DNA of 56,729 nt from an uncultured Alphaproteobacteria bacterium (lineage in GTDB: Bacteria; Pseudomonadota; Alphaproteobacteria; Rs-D84), in NCBI GenBank assembly GCA_904502245.1, contig CAJGDN010000001.1, positions 1-56,729 of the forward strand, given 5' to 3'. Below the pieces are notes generated by a model that was not told where the DNA came from, ran no database searches, and was given only the letters and a program-made list of their open reading frames with translations. Of this stretch, positions 41,375 to 49,620 are shown piece after piece. Numbering within the stretch: the first letter of the stretch is position 1; each line of letters begins with the position of its first letter. The translations under genes and the position numbers were made by a program.

Positions 41375-41776
41375 ATGAAAAAATTATCTTGTTTTATGTT
41401 ATTGGGTGTTTTGTTTGCAGATGCGGCAATTGCGGATTTTGTTGAGCCAGCCCCAGTGGAAAAACAGGTAGTTGCAGAAACTGCTGTAAATACCAAAGGT
41501 GGTTTTGTCGGTGGAAATGAAACAATTGTTACAGTCAAACAAGTAAATGAAATGCGTGATGATGTGCCAGTTGTTGTTCAGGGGCACATTGTTCAGCGTA
41601 TGGGCCATGAAAAATATTTGTTTGAAGACGCAACAGGATCAATTACGGTTGAGATTGATGATGACGAATGGCGTGGCCAGACGATTATGCCGACAGATTC
41701 AGTGAAATTGTATGGCGAGGTTGATCGTGGAATCTTTAAAACAGAAATAGATGTGGATCGTGTTGAAAAAATATAG
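41375..41776 (+). CDS. BOF (YgiW/YdeI-type OB-fold) periplasmic protein
   Basis: A small exported protein of the bacterial OB-fold family (YgiW/NirD type), linked in enterobacteria to stress and metal tolerance. The signal peptide is MKKLSCFMLLGVLFADAAIA. The mature BOF domain (about 45-133) contains VKQVNEMRDDVPVVVQGHIVQ, YLFEDATGSITVEIDDDEW, and VKLYGEVDRG with the closing strand EIDVDRVE. The 133-aa length is typical. An AAGGAG site precedes the ATG. It has its own terminator. Confidence 0.86.
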   Translation: MKKLSCFMLLGVLFADAAIADFVEPAPVEKQVVAETAVNTKGGFVGGNETIVTVKQVNEMRDDVPVVVQGHIVQRMGHEKYLFEDATGSITVEIDDDEWRGQTIMPTDSVKLYGEVDRGIFKTEIDVDRVEKI

Positions 41777-41780
41777 AAAT

Positions 41781-41806
41781 AATCCCCACGATGGTGGGGA
41801 TTTTTA
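41781..41806 (+). terminator. Terminator of the BOF gene
   Basis: AATCCCCAC / GTGGGGATT nine-pair stem and T-run. Confidence 0.93.
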
Positions 41807-41832
41807 ATAAATATTATATTTAATAATAATAG

Positions 41833-41861
41833 TTGACAAAACAATAAAAATGTATTAATGT
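41833..41861 (+). promoter_or_regulatory. Promoter of the 83-aa Cys-rich gene
   Basis: TTGACA (41833-41838), 17-base spacer, TAATGT (41856-41861). Confidence 0.65.
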
Positions 41862-41890
41862 TGTGCTGACAAATAAAAAAGGATTTAATT

Positions 41891-42142
41891 ATGTCAGTAT
41901 GTGATATTTGTGCACATTGTGATAAACTACAGGGTAGAAAGTGCACTTTTTCTGGTAATTGTGTGGTTAATACATACAATTTGCGTGGCAATGGTACATT
42001 GGAAGCATTTATTAATCCAAAGACCGAAGAGTTTTATACAGAAGAAGCAGTTGCAGCAGATGATGTTGTGATTGATTCTAACTTTAATCCATTCCAGCGT
42101 GGTAATGGATGTATGTTGGCGGATTTGATTAAGACACGCTAA
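41891..42142 (+). CDS. Small Cys-rich protein, possible radical SAM substrate
   Basis: An 83-aa protein with six cysteines: 4, 7, 10, 18 and 24 (CDICAHC...KCTFSGNC) and 74 (GNGC). The centre is acidic (EEFYTEEAVAADDVV) and the end is NPFQRGNGCMLADLIKTR. It has no signal peptide. An AAGGA site sits eight bases before the ATG, behind a consensus -35. The N-terminal spacing could bind a metal or an Fe-S cluster. The next gene is a radical SAM enzyme, so the protein could be its substrate (a RiPP precursor), its electron donor, or unrelated. A perfect hairpin terminator between the two suggests much higher expression of the small protein. Confidence 0.72.
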   Translation: MSVCDICAHCDKLQGRKCTFSGNCVVNTYNLRGNGTLEAFINPKTEEFYTEEAVAADDVVIDSNFNPFQRGNGCMLADLIKTR

Positions 42143-42161
42143 ATTTAAATTGTATTTATTT

Positions 42162-42187
42162 AAATTCCCCTGTACAGGGGAATTTTT
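42162..42187 (+). terminator. Perfect-palindrome terminator between peptide and radical SAM genes
   Basis: A 24-base perfect palindrome (AAATTCCCCTG and its complement, essentially no loop) followed by TTTTT. Read-through would give the downstream enzyme at low level. Confidence 0.85.
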
Positions 42188-42233
42188 CTATATTATCCTG
42201 GATAGCTGGACTTTTAAAAGGAATATAAAAATT

Positions 42234-43301
42234 ATGTCTAATGATTTTAGGTTTGATAAAGATTTTTCTAGGTCTGTTTCAAATGTGCTAAATAATACGC
42301 AAGATTATGATCTTGATTTGCAATTTTATATGACAAATCATTGTAATTTGTCGTGCCCAGGCTGTTATATGCATGCAAATCCGAAGTTGTCACGTAATAT
42401 TATTACATCAGGAGATGTGGATTTTTATTTAAATGAATTTTCTACTGTGCCTGGATTCTATGAAACAGTGGTTTTTACTGGTGGCGAGATTTTTAATGAG
42501 GCACTGATAAATCTGGAAGGAAGTGCGCATAATGTTTTAGATCGTGGATGGCATTTGCAGTTGAAAACAAATGGTTCATGGGTTGCAAAGCCAGAATTAC
42601 GTAATTCTGTACTGCGTATGTTAGATCGATTACAACCAGGACGTGGTATGTTGGCCAGCCAAGAAGAAATGGAAAAATTTTTGTCATGCTTTCCAAAAAG
42701 ATTTCTAAGGTTATTGGGGCGTGATAATGTGAAAAAATTATTGTTTAAATTTATGCCAACTGCATCTTTATTGGATTTGGCGGTATCCGTTGATGATAAA
42801 TTGCATCCTGTGCAATCAGCGGATTGGTTTGCAGATATTGCAAATATGCTGTCGTATGATAAGGATTTGAGAAATAAAATAAATTTAAAAACGTTTACTT
42901 TATATGATTCTTATGATTTTTTTGTAAACCATGTCTTAAAAAATCCAAAGATTAAATCAGCGGTTAAGAATGTTAAATCACATCCAGAATCGGGTTGTAT
43001 GACATATACCGTTAACGGTAAAATGGTTGAATCTTTCTTTGGCGATTTTGTTGATACTGCCAAAGTACCCGAATTTAAAAAGATATCTGAATTTGTTTTG
43101 CCATCAGTTGATGGTGATACAAAGGGACGATTGGTGTACTGTTTCCATCCAGATAGAACGGTTGGTTTGGATTCGTGTTATTTGGAAACGGTTGGGCGCG
43201 TGCCATATATTGATGAAAATGGAAAGCGCAAGACGTTCGCACAAATAAACGAAGATATTCAGAAAAAATTGATTCAGGATTATCATCAGGCAACAAAATA
43301 A
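42234..43301 (+). CDS. Radical SAM enzyme of unknown substrate
   Basis: A 355-aa radical S-adenosylmethionine protein. The Fe-S motif CNLSCPGC (Cys37, Cys41, Cys44) is the canonical CX3CX2C, followed by the SAM-binding FTGGE (81-85) and TNGSWV. The C-terminal third has three further cysteines (SGCMTY, VYCFHP, DSCYLE) that could bind a second cluster, but I see no ordinary SPASM pattern. ATG 42234 is used because of AAAAGGA upstream (spacing long, about 11) and because the longer frame from 42150 runs through a terminator. Downstream is a terminator, then tyrS. The Cys-rich small gene upstream is the obvious candidate partner. Confidence 0.85.
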   Translation: MSNDFRFDKDFSRSVSNVLNNTQDYDLDLQFYMTNHCNLSCPGCYMHANPKLSRNIITSGDVDFYLNEFSTVPGFYETVVFTGGEIFNEALINLEGSAHNVLDRGWHLQLKTNGSWVAKPELRNSVLRMLDRLQPGRGMLASQEEMEKFLSCFPKRFLRLLGRDNVKKLLFKFMPTASLLDLAVSVDDKLHPVQSADWFADIANMLSYDKDLRNKINLKTFTLYDSYDFFVNHVLKNPKIKSAVKNVKSHPESGCMTYTVNGKMVESFFGDFVDTAKVPEFKKISEFVLPSVDGDTKGRLVYCFHPDRTVGLDSCYLETVGRVPYIDENGKRKTFAQINEDIQKKLIQDYHQATK

Positions 43302-43320
43302 TTTGTTGCGTTCCCTTGCA

Positions 43321-43350
43321 TAGCACGCGTTTGCGTGCTATTATTTTTTT
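43321..43350 (+). terminator. Terminator of the radical SAM gene
   Basis: TAGCACGC / GCGTGCTA eight-pair stem with four-base loop, then TTATTTTTTT. Confidence 0.93.
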
Positions 43351-43369
43351 GATAAAAAAGGTGTGTTTT

Positions 43370-44584
43370 ATGCAGAACGAATTATTACAGGAATTACAGG
43401 CACGTGGCTTTATTAATCAGACATCAAATATTGACGGTTTGAATGATGCATTGAATGCAGGGAAAATTACGGCGTATTTGGGGTCTGACCCAACGGCAGA
43501 TTCATTACATGTTGGGCATTTGGTACCGGTTATGATGATGCGTTGGCTGCAGAAATATGGACATAAACCAATCACATTGGTGGGGGGCGCAACAGGACGT
43601 ATTGGTGATCCGTCTGGGCGCGATTCAGGACGACCAATGATGACTGAAGAGATATTGGCAAAAAATGTTGCGGGGTTGAAAAAGTCTTTCTCGAAATTCT
43701 TTAAGTTTGGTGATGGGGAATCTGATGCGGTTATGGTGGATAATTATGATTGGATGAAGAATTACAGTCATTTGGATTTCCTGCGTGATTTCGGGACTGA
43801 TTTTACTGTTCCGCGTATGCTGTCAATGGATTCGGTAAAGCGCAGATTGGATAATGGAATGACGTTCTTGGAATTTAATTATATGACATTCCAGGCAGTT
43901 GATTTTTTAACCCTGTATCGTGAACATAATTGTATTTTGCAGACATGTGGTGCAGACCAGTGGGGAAATGCAATCATGGGAATCGAATTAATTCGTAAAA
44001 AATTAGGCAAGGAAGCGTTTGTTTTGTCAACGTCTTTGATTACAGATGCGAATGGTAATAAAATTGGAAAGTCTGCCGGTAATGCTGTGTGGGTGAATGA
44101 AGATAAGACAACGCCGTATGAATACTATCAGTATTTCCGCAATATCCCAGATGATTTAGTAGAAAAATTTTTGAAAATCTTTACTGAAATCCCATTGGAT
44201 GAAATTGCACGTTTGTCTGCGTTGCAGGGGGCGGAATTAAATCAGGCTAAAAAAGTGTTGGCTTTTGCGGCAACAGAAATTGCACATGGACATGATGCCG
44301 CTGTTGCAGCCGAAGAAGCGGCAAACGCGTTGTTCGCAGGTGGGGCGAATATGGATAATGTGCCAAGTACAGAAATTGAAATGTTGGGTGAAATGCCGAT
44401 TTTGGATTTCTTGGTCGCAACGGGATTGTTCCCATCAAAGTCTGAGGCACGTCGTATGGTAGAACAGGGTGGAATCCAGATTGATGGTAATAAAATTACA
44501 GATGTACGTCATGTTGTCGTGGCTGCAGATGAATTTATGGTGCAAAAAGGCAAAAAGACTTTCTTGAAAGTTAAAAAGAAATAA
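43370..44584 (+). CDS. tyrS: Tyrosyl-tRNA synthetase
   Basis: Charges tRNA-Tyr. The 404-aa class I enzyme has the HIGH-type motif HVGH (47-50) in DPTADSLHVGHL, the tyrosine pocket (GGATGRIGDPSGR, LQTCGADQWGN), the KMSKS-type loop KIGKS and the C-terminal S4 RNA-binding domain (SEARRMVEQGGIQIDGNKI). ATG 43370 is chosen for AAGG eight bases upstream. The longer frame from 43316 crosses a terminator hairpin. It overlaps the start of the EnvC-like gene by one base. Confidence 0.97.
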   Translation: MQNELLQELQARGFINQTSNIDGLNDALNAGKITAYLGSDPTADSLHVGHLVPVMMMRWLQKYGHKPITLVGGATGRIGDPSGRDSGRPMMTEEILAKNVAGLKKSFSKFFKFGDGESDAVMVDNYDWMKNYSHLDFLRDFGTDFTVPRMLSMDSVKRRLDNGMTFLEFNYMTFQAVDFLTLYREHNCILQTCGADQWGNAIMGIELIRKKLGKEAFVLSTSLITDANGNKIGKSAGNAVWVNEDKTTPYEYYQYFRNIPDDLVEKFLKIFTEIPLDEIARLSALQGAELNQAKKVLAFAATEIAHGHDAAVAAEEAANALFAGGANMDNVPSTEIEMLGEMPILDFLVATGLFPSKSEARRMVEQGGIQIDGNKITDVRHVVVAADEFMVQKGKKTFLKVKKK

Positions 44585-45657
44585 TGAAGAAGATTCAGGC
44601 GATTTTTTCTTTGTTATTTATCGTTGGAACCCCTGTTCTTGGGGCCAGCGAGTTGTCCAAGATTAATGCACAAATAAAGCAGACAGAACAACAAAACAAA
44701 AAATTAGAACAGCAGGTTAAAACATCTGATCGCGAAGTGTCGCGTACCAAAAAAGATTTGGTTCAGGCGGCAGACAGGGTTAGTTCCCTGGAAGAACAGC
44801 GTGCAGAAATGGCCAAGAAAATTGAAGAACTGGATGCGAAACGTGATGCAATAAATCGTGAAATGGATGCGAATCGGGGGCGCGTCGCGGATGCGGCTGC
44901 CAGTATTTTGTTTGTAGCATCACATCCCAGTTTCGATTCGGAGAGTATGCGTGAATATGTCTTGACATCGGCGATTTTATCAGGGGTTGCAGACAGATTA
45001 GACGAAGATATTGAACGCGCCCAGCAGCAAATTAAGGATTTAGAAAAAATCCGTGAACAGCGTGCTATTGAAAAAGAAAAATTGGACAGAACTGCGAAAA
45101 AATATGCAAAACAAAAAACAGAATTGGATAAATTGCTGAAAACACGCAGTGCGCAGAACGAAAAATTGAAAAGTCAACATTCTGCATTACAGAAAAAATT
45201 ACGTGATTTATCAGCCAAGGCAAAAAGTATTTCGGAATTGTCTGCGGGTGTTGGCAGTTCTGAAATGTCAGCAGATGCGCATTTTTCACGTCGAAAATTG
45301 AACCTGCCGGTGCGTGGGCGTGTGGTTGTGCGATTCGCAGAAAAGACTGCGTTGGGATTAAAGTCAGACGGATGGCGTGTTCGTACGCGTGGTGACGCAT
45401 TGGTTATGGCACCGGCAGATGGGGTTGTTAAATTTGCCGACAGTTTCCGTGGTTTTGGACGCGTGGTTATTATGTCGCATAAGAATGGTTATAATACCGT
45501 TATGACAAATTTGGGTAATATTGATGTTATGCTGGGGCAAGAGGTTTTAGCCGGTGAACCAATTGGGCGTATGAATCCTGATAAACCGGAAATGTATCTG
45601 GAAGTGCGCCGCGGAAACAAGGCTGTTGACCCCGCACGATTGTTCAAAGAAGATTAA
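44584..45657 (+). CDS. EnvC-like murein hydrolase activator (degenerate M23)
   Basis: A periplasmic activator of cell-wall amidases. The signal peptide (MKKIQAIFSLLFIVGTPVLGA) is followed by a long coiled coil (about 25-220, rich in Lys/Glu/Gln) and a LytM/M23 domain (about 240-357, with APADGVVKFADSFRGFGRVVIMSHKNGYNTVMTNL). The metal ligands of true M23 peptidases are not kept: the HxH before the end reads MYLEVRR, so it should be non-catalytic like EnvC. The ATG overlaps the tyrS stop (TAATG). A bidirectional terminator separates it from polA. Confidence 0.85.
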   Translation: MKKIQAIFSLLFIVGTPVLGASELSKINAQIKQTEQQNKKLEQQVKTSDREVSRTKKDLVQAADRVSSLEEQRAEMAKKIEELDAKRDAINREMDANRGRVADAAASILFVASHPSFDSESMREYVLTSAILSGVADRLDEDIERAQQQIKDLEKIREQRAIEKEKLDRTAKKYAKQKTELDKLLKTRSAQNEKLKSQHSALQKKLRDLSAKAKSISELSAGVGSSEMSADAHFSRRKLNLPVRGRVVVRFAEKTALGLKSDGWRVRTRGDALVMAPADGVVKFADSFRGFGRVVIMSHKNGYNTVMTNLGNIDVMLGQEVLAGEPIGRMNPDKPEMYLEVRRGNKAVDPARLFKED

Positions 45658-45682
45658 AAAAACGCCATATGGGCGTTTTTTA
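45658..45682. terminator. Bidirectional terminator between envC-like and polA
   Basis: AACGCC / GGCGTT stem with A-run before and T-run after. The polA stop (minus strand) lies at its right edge. Confidence 0.88.
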
Positions 45683-48445
45683 TTTTCCCCATATTGGTGC
45701 AATGACGTATTCTGCAACCAATGGAACAGACAGTTTAACAATGGTTTCCATTGTTTCTTTGATTTTATGCGCAAATTCATCGCTGTATTCTGATTTGCAT
45801 TCGAATACAATTTCATCATGCACCTGCATAATCATGCGAATTTTATCACAGTTTGGTTTGATGATATTATTTGCAATTTCAACTATTGCACGTCGCATTA
45901 GATCGGCTTCAAATCCCTGGATTGGTGCATTGATTGCGGCACGCATTGCATAGGCGCGCAGGCGCGGATTTTTTACTTCTGGTAATTCAATACGGCGTCC
46001 CCAGGGGGTATAAACACATGCGTGTTCTGTTGCAAATTTCTTTGTACTTTCAATGTATTCATTTATTTCTGGCAGGCCAGACATATATGAATCGATTATA
46101 TTTTTAGCTTCGCTGCGTGAAACATTCAATTGTGCGGCCAGGCCGAACGAAGATATCCCATAAATTATTGAAAAGTTTATGGTTTTTGCAGCGCGACGTA
46201 AATCACGTGGAACGGGCTGATTGTTGTCTATATTAAATATCTTGCGTGCGGTTTGTTCGTGAATGTCAGAACCATTATTAAATGTGTCGCGGAATGTTTT
46301 TATCCCAGCAATATCTGCCAGCAGACGCAACTGAATTTGTGAATAGTCAACAGATATCAGCATGTGACCAGGGGCGGCAATAAAACATTTCCTGATTTCT
46401 TCGCCCAGGGCTGTTTTAATTGGGATGTTTTGCAGGTTTGGATCGCGACTGGACAGGCGGCCGGTATTGGTGCTGGTTTGTAAATATGTTGTATGAATAC
46501 GGCCGTCTGATGCAATTTGGTGCGGCAATGCGTCTGCGTATGTTCCGGCCAGTTTTGCGATTGAACGCCAGTTTAGTATTTTTTCGATGATTGGATGTGC
46601 GTCAATTAATTCGTTTAATGAATCTGCATCTGTTGAACGCTTTTTATTTGCGGGCAGATTTAATTCATCGAATAACACGACCCCCAGTTGTTTCGGGCTG
46701 GCGATATTAAATTCGTGTCCGGCGTGTTGCCATATCTCGTTGGCCAGATCTTGCATCTTTTCATGAAATATGGTGGACAGTTGATTTAATTTATTTCGGT
46801 CGACCATTACGCCATTGCGTTCAATTTGCATCAATATTGGCATCAGGGGCAGGTCACACGTTTCGTACAGGTGCCGCAGTTCTGGTTTCTGGTTTAATTC
46901 TGGGCGCATTAAGTCGTACAGTGCGCGACAAATGCATGCGTCTTCGGCCGCATATTGGCATGCATCGTCAATTGTCAGGAATTCAAAGTGCATATCTGCA
47001 TCACGTGTTTTGGGTGGAAACAGCGATGAAAATTTTATATTTTCATGTCCCAGATATTTTAAGGCCAATTCGTCCAGACCATGTCCATGTAGTGTACCAT
47101 GTAATATATATGACAGCAGCATCGTGTCATCAATTGGTGATATTTGCGTGGTGTCCCATCCTTCGTTCGCCATTATATGCAGGTCGTATTTCAGATTATG
47201 GCCAATTTTTATAATGTCGTGATTGGTTAATACAGGCCACAGGTATTTATAAACGGTGTTCAGCGGTAACTGGTTTGGTGCATCTGTTTCGCTGCCAAAC
47301 AGGTCGTCTGATTTTGTGCGGTGGCGAATTGGAATATATGCGCCGTCTGTATCATTTACCGCCAGTGAAATTCCAACAATTTTGTCAGTTATTGGATTCA
47401 GACCAGTTGTTTCGGTGTCAATCGCCAATACTTTATCAATTTTAGCCAAATATTTTTGCAGTGCATCAACGCTGATGATAGTTTCGCATTTTATTTCGCG
47501 TTTTTTCTGTGTGGGGGCGATTGGGGTATCTGGGATTTCACATGCGTTGCCTGGGAATTTAAATTCCAGTGGTGCGGTTGCAAATTTTTCAATTGGGAAT
47601 AATTTTTCAATTTTTGTTGCCAATGAATTGCTTTCCACCTGGGTACGAATAAATTCCAGGGCAGATGGTGTATTGAAAACAAATGGTGTTAATTTCAGTT
47701 CTGATAAGTCAACATCTGTTTTTAATGTTACCAATTGTTTTGAGATATATGCCATTTCGCGATTGTCGCGCAACAGGTTGCGGATACGTTCGTTTTTGAC
47801 CGCATCCAGGTTTGCATATAATTCATCCAGTGTGCCAAATTGATTAATCAGTTCGGCTGCTTTTTTTGGGCCAATGCCTGGAACGCCGGGGACATTATCG
47901 GATGAATCGCCCATCAGCGATTGGACATCAATAACCTGGGATGGGGTTACACCAAATTTTTCGTGTACGGCGTCTTCGCGGATTTCACGCTGTTTCATAC
48001 CGTCATACAGATATACGCAATCGGATACCAATTGCATCAGGTCTTTGTCACTGGTGATAATTCGTGTGGCGTTTGTGCGTGTGCAGTTTTGGTGCGCCAA
48101 TGTCGCGATAACATCATCTGCTTCGACCCCGGGAACACATAAAACCGGTACGCCCATTGCCATCAGGCCTGATTGAATCATTTGTCCCTGGGTAATCAGG
48201 TCGGCAGGTGTTTCACTGCGGTTCATTTTGTATTGAGGGTATATATCCTGGCGGAATGTGATGCGGGATGCGTCAAAAACACATACGAATTCGTCATCAG
48301 GTTTGGCAGATGCCAAAATCGGCAGAATCATGTTCATAAATCCGTATACTGCACCAGTTGGCGTGCCATCGCTGCGGGTCAGGCGACTGTGTACGCCATA
48401 ATATGCACGAAATAATAACGAATTCCCATCAATCAGTGTCAGCAT
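45680..48445 (-). CDS. polA: DNA polymerase I
   Basis: PolA fills gaps and removes primers. The 921-aa protein has all three parts. The 5'-3' exonuclease (1-290) has LIDGNSLLFRAYYG and GDSSDNVPGVPGIGPKKA. The 3'-5' exonuclease has an intact DTETTG motif (about 341-346) and DDTMLLSYIL. The polymerase domain has SVDYSQIQLRLLA, RRAAKTINFSIIYG and QVHDEIVFE, with both catalytic Asp residues. I chose ATG 48445 (GGGGA five bases upstream) over the TTG four codons earlier. The downstream convergent gene is envC-like; the OMP gene upstream on the same strand is 18 bases away. Confidence 0.97.
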   Translation of the reverse strand: MLTLIDGNSLLFRAYYGVHSRLTRSDGTPTGAVYGFMNMILPILASAKPDDEFVCVFDASRITFRQDIYPQYKMNRSETPADLITQGQMIQSGLMAMGVPVLCVPGVEADDVIATLAHQNCTRTNATRIITSDKDLMQLVSDCVYLYDGMKQREIREDAVHEKFGVTPSQVIDVQSLMGDSSDNVPGVPGIGPKKAAELINQFGTLDELYANLDAVKNERIRNLLRDNREMAYISKQLVTLKTDVDLSELKLTPFVFNTPSALEFIRTQVESNSLATKIEKLFPIEKFATAPLEFKFPGNACEIPDTPIAPTQKKREIKCETIISVDALQKYLAKIDKVLAIDTETTGLNPITDKIVGISLAVNDTDGAYIPIRHRTKSDDLFGSETDAPNQLPLNTVYKYLWPVLTNHDIIKIGHNLKYDLHIMANEGWDTTQISPIDDTMLLSYILHGTLHGHGLDELALKYLGHENIKFSSLFPPKTRDADMHFEFLTIDDACQYAAEDACICRALYDLMRPELNQKPELRHLYETCDLPLMPILMQIERNGVMVDRNKLNQLSTIFHEKMQDLANEIWQHAGHEFNIASPKQLGVVLFDELNLPANKKRSTDADSLNELIDAHPIIEKILNWRSIAKLAGTYADALPHQIASDGRIHTTYLQTSTNTGRLSSRDPNLQNIPIKTALGEEIRKCFIAAPGHMLISVDYSQIQLRLLADIAGIKTFRDTFNNGSDIHEQTARKIFNIDNNQPVPRDLRRAAKTINFSIIYGISSFGLAAQLNVSRSEAKNIIDSYMSGLPEINEYIESTKKFATEHACVYTPWGRRIELPEVKNPRLRAYAMRAAINAPIQGFEADLMRRAIVEIANNIIKPNCDKIRMIMQVHDEIVFECKSEYSDEFAHKIKETMETIVKLSVPLVAEYVIAPIWGK

Positions 48446-48463
48446 GTAAATCCCCAATCTTTA

Positions 48464-49015
48464 TTAAAATACATAGCGTAATTTTACGCGTCCGTCATAT
48501 TGCAGGAATTTAACGTCATTGTCTGCAATCTTGAACATATTTGGTGCGTACAGGGCGCGACCTTCGATGTCAATATTAAATGGTAATGCAGGCAGGCTTA
48601 AAGTCACGCCTAGCATACCCTGGTATGCCAAGGTGTCATCAATTTTTGTTTCCGGCAGATTATGTGGTGTGTATTTTGCGTCAAAGGACATACCAATACC
48701 TGCGCCAATGTATGGTTTTAGAATTGGTGTCGGAATTTTAAAGTATGCGTTTACCATGCCGAAATTGCTGGTAATTTTGGCAGAATCCAGATAATTATAT
48801 TCTAATTCAATGCGGAACAGTGGAATGTCCATGCCTAAGACTGCGCCGTATGAAGTGGAAGATTTTGAAATATCTTTGTCATCGGTGAAAATTGTTTGCC
48901 CGCCAATACCGTATGTGCCGCCCATGTAAATATCAAATAACAAGTTTGCATTTGCAGTGCCAGTGGTCAGCATGATTGCAGTTGCAGATAATACAGCAAA
49001 AGATTTTGGGTTCAT
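48464..49015 (-). CDS. Outer membrane beta-barrel protein, 183 aa
   Basis: A small OmpW/OMP_b-brl-like barrel. Signal peptide MNPKSFAVLSATAIMLTTGTANA, then alternating hydrophobic strands: LLFDIYMGGTYGIGGQTIF, SYGAVLGMDIPLFRIELEYNYLDS, PYIGAGIGMSFDAKY, and YDGRVKLRYVF ending in the aromatic needed for insertion. About eight strands fit this length. ATG 49015 is used because AAGGAG lies seven bases upstream; the longer frame to 49402 runs into the pth gene. polA begins 18 bases downstream, so they may share a transcript, an odd pairing. Confidence 0.85.
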   Translation of the reverse strand: MNPKSFAVLSATAIMLTTGTANANLLFDIYMGGTYGIGGQTIFTDDKDISKSSTSYGAVLGMDIPLFRIELEYNYLDSAKITSNFGMVNAYFKIPTPILKPYIGAGIGMSFDAKYTPHNLPETKIDDTLAYQGMLGVTLSLPALPFNIDIEGRALYAPNMFKIADNDVKFLQYDGRVKLRYVF

Positions 49016-49060
49016 GTTTTCTCCTTTGTATGATATTATAATAAAAAAAGGGTATTTGGT

Positions 49061-49582
49061 ATGCAAGAAAATAAACCGTTTTTGATTGTTGGACTGGGCA
49101 ATCCCGGTGTGCAATATGAACGCACACGTCATAATGTTGGATTTATGGCAGTTGATGCATTGGCGGGGATGGACGCCATGTGGCGCAGTGAAAAAAATGC
49201 ATTGACCGCGCGTGTAGATATTGATGGGCGACGTGTGATTTTTGTTAAACCCCAGACGTTTATGAATAACAGCGGCATGGCGGTTCAGGCATTGATGACA
49301 TTTTATAAGATACCATTGGAAAATCTGATTGTAATCCATGATGACATGGATATTCCTGTTGGGGATTGCCGCGAAAAAATTGGTGGGGGCAGTGCGGGGC
49401 ACAATGGAATTAAATCAATTGATGCGCATGTTGGTCGTGAATATCGCAGAATTCGAATTGGTATATCGCACCCGCGTGATTTTGGTCTGCCAATGGATGC
49501 GGCGGATTGGGTTCTGGGGAAATTTGGCACGGTTCAGATTGATATGGTGCGTGGTGCAATTGATGGAATAAAACTGTTTTAA
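49061..49582 (+). CDS. pth: Peptidyl-tRNA hydrolase
   Basis: Pth recycles tRNA from prematurely released peptidyl-tRNA. The 173-aa product keeps the active site: LIVGLGNPGVQYERTRHNVGF with Asn13 and His24, KPQTFMNNSG, the catalytic Asp in HDDMDIPVG, and GGSAGHNGIKSI. It is about 20 residues shorter than E. coli Pth at the C-terminus, which lies outside the core. It is divergent from the OMP gene. A terminator follows. Confidence 0.96.
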   Translation: MQENKPFLIVGLGNPGVQYERTRHNVGFMAVDALAGMDAMWRSEKNALTARVDIDGRRVIFVKPQTFMNNSGMAVQALMTFYKIPLENLIVIHDDMDIPVGDCREKIGGGSAGHNGIKSIDAHVGREYRRIRIGISHPRDFGLPMDAADWVLGKFGTVQIDMVRGAIDGIKLF

Positions 49583-49608
49583 AAAATCCCCAAATTGGGG
49601 ATTTTTTA
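49581..49608 (+). terminator. Terminator of pth
   Basis: AAATCCCC / GGGGATTT stem and T-run. Confidence 0.93.
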
Positions 49609-49620
49609 TGGTTCTTTTTA

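Noticed and set aside
42150..42233. N-terminal extension of the radical SAM frame
   Set aside because: It would translate through the palindromic terminator; the ATG at 42234 has an upstream AAAAGGA.
49016..49402. N-terminal extension of the beta-barrel frame
   Set aside because: It overlaps the divergent pth gene; ATG 49015 gives a signal peptide and has AAGGAG.
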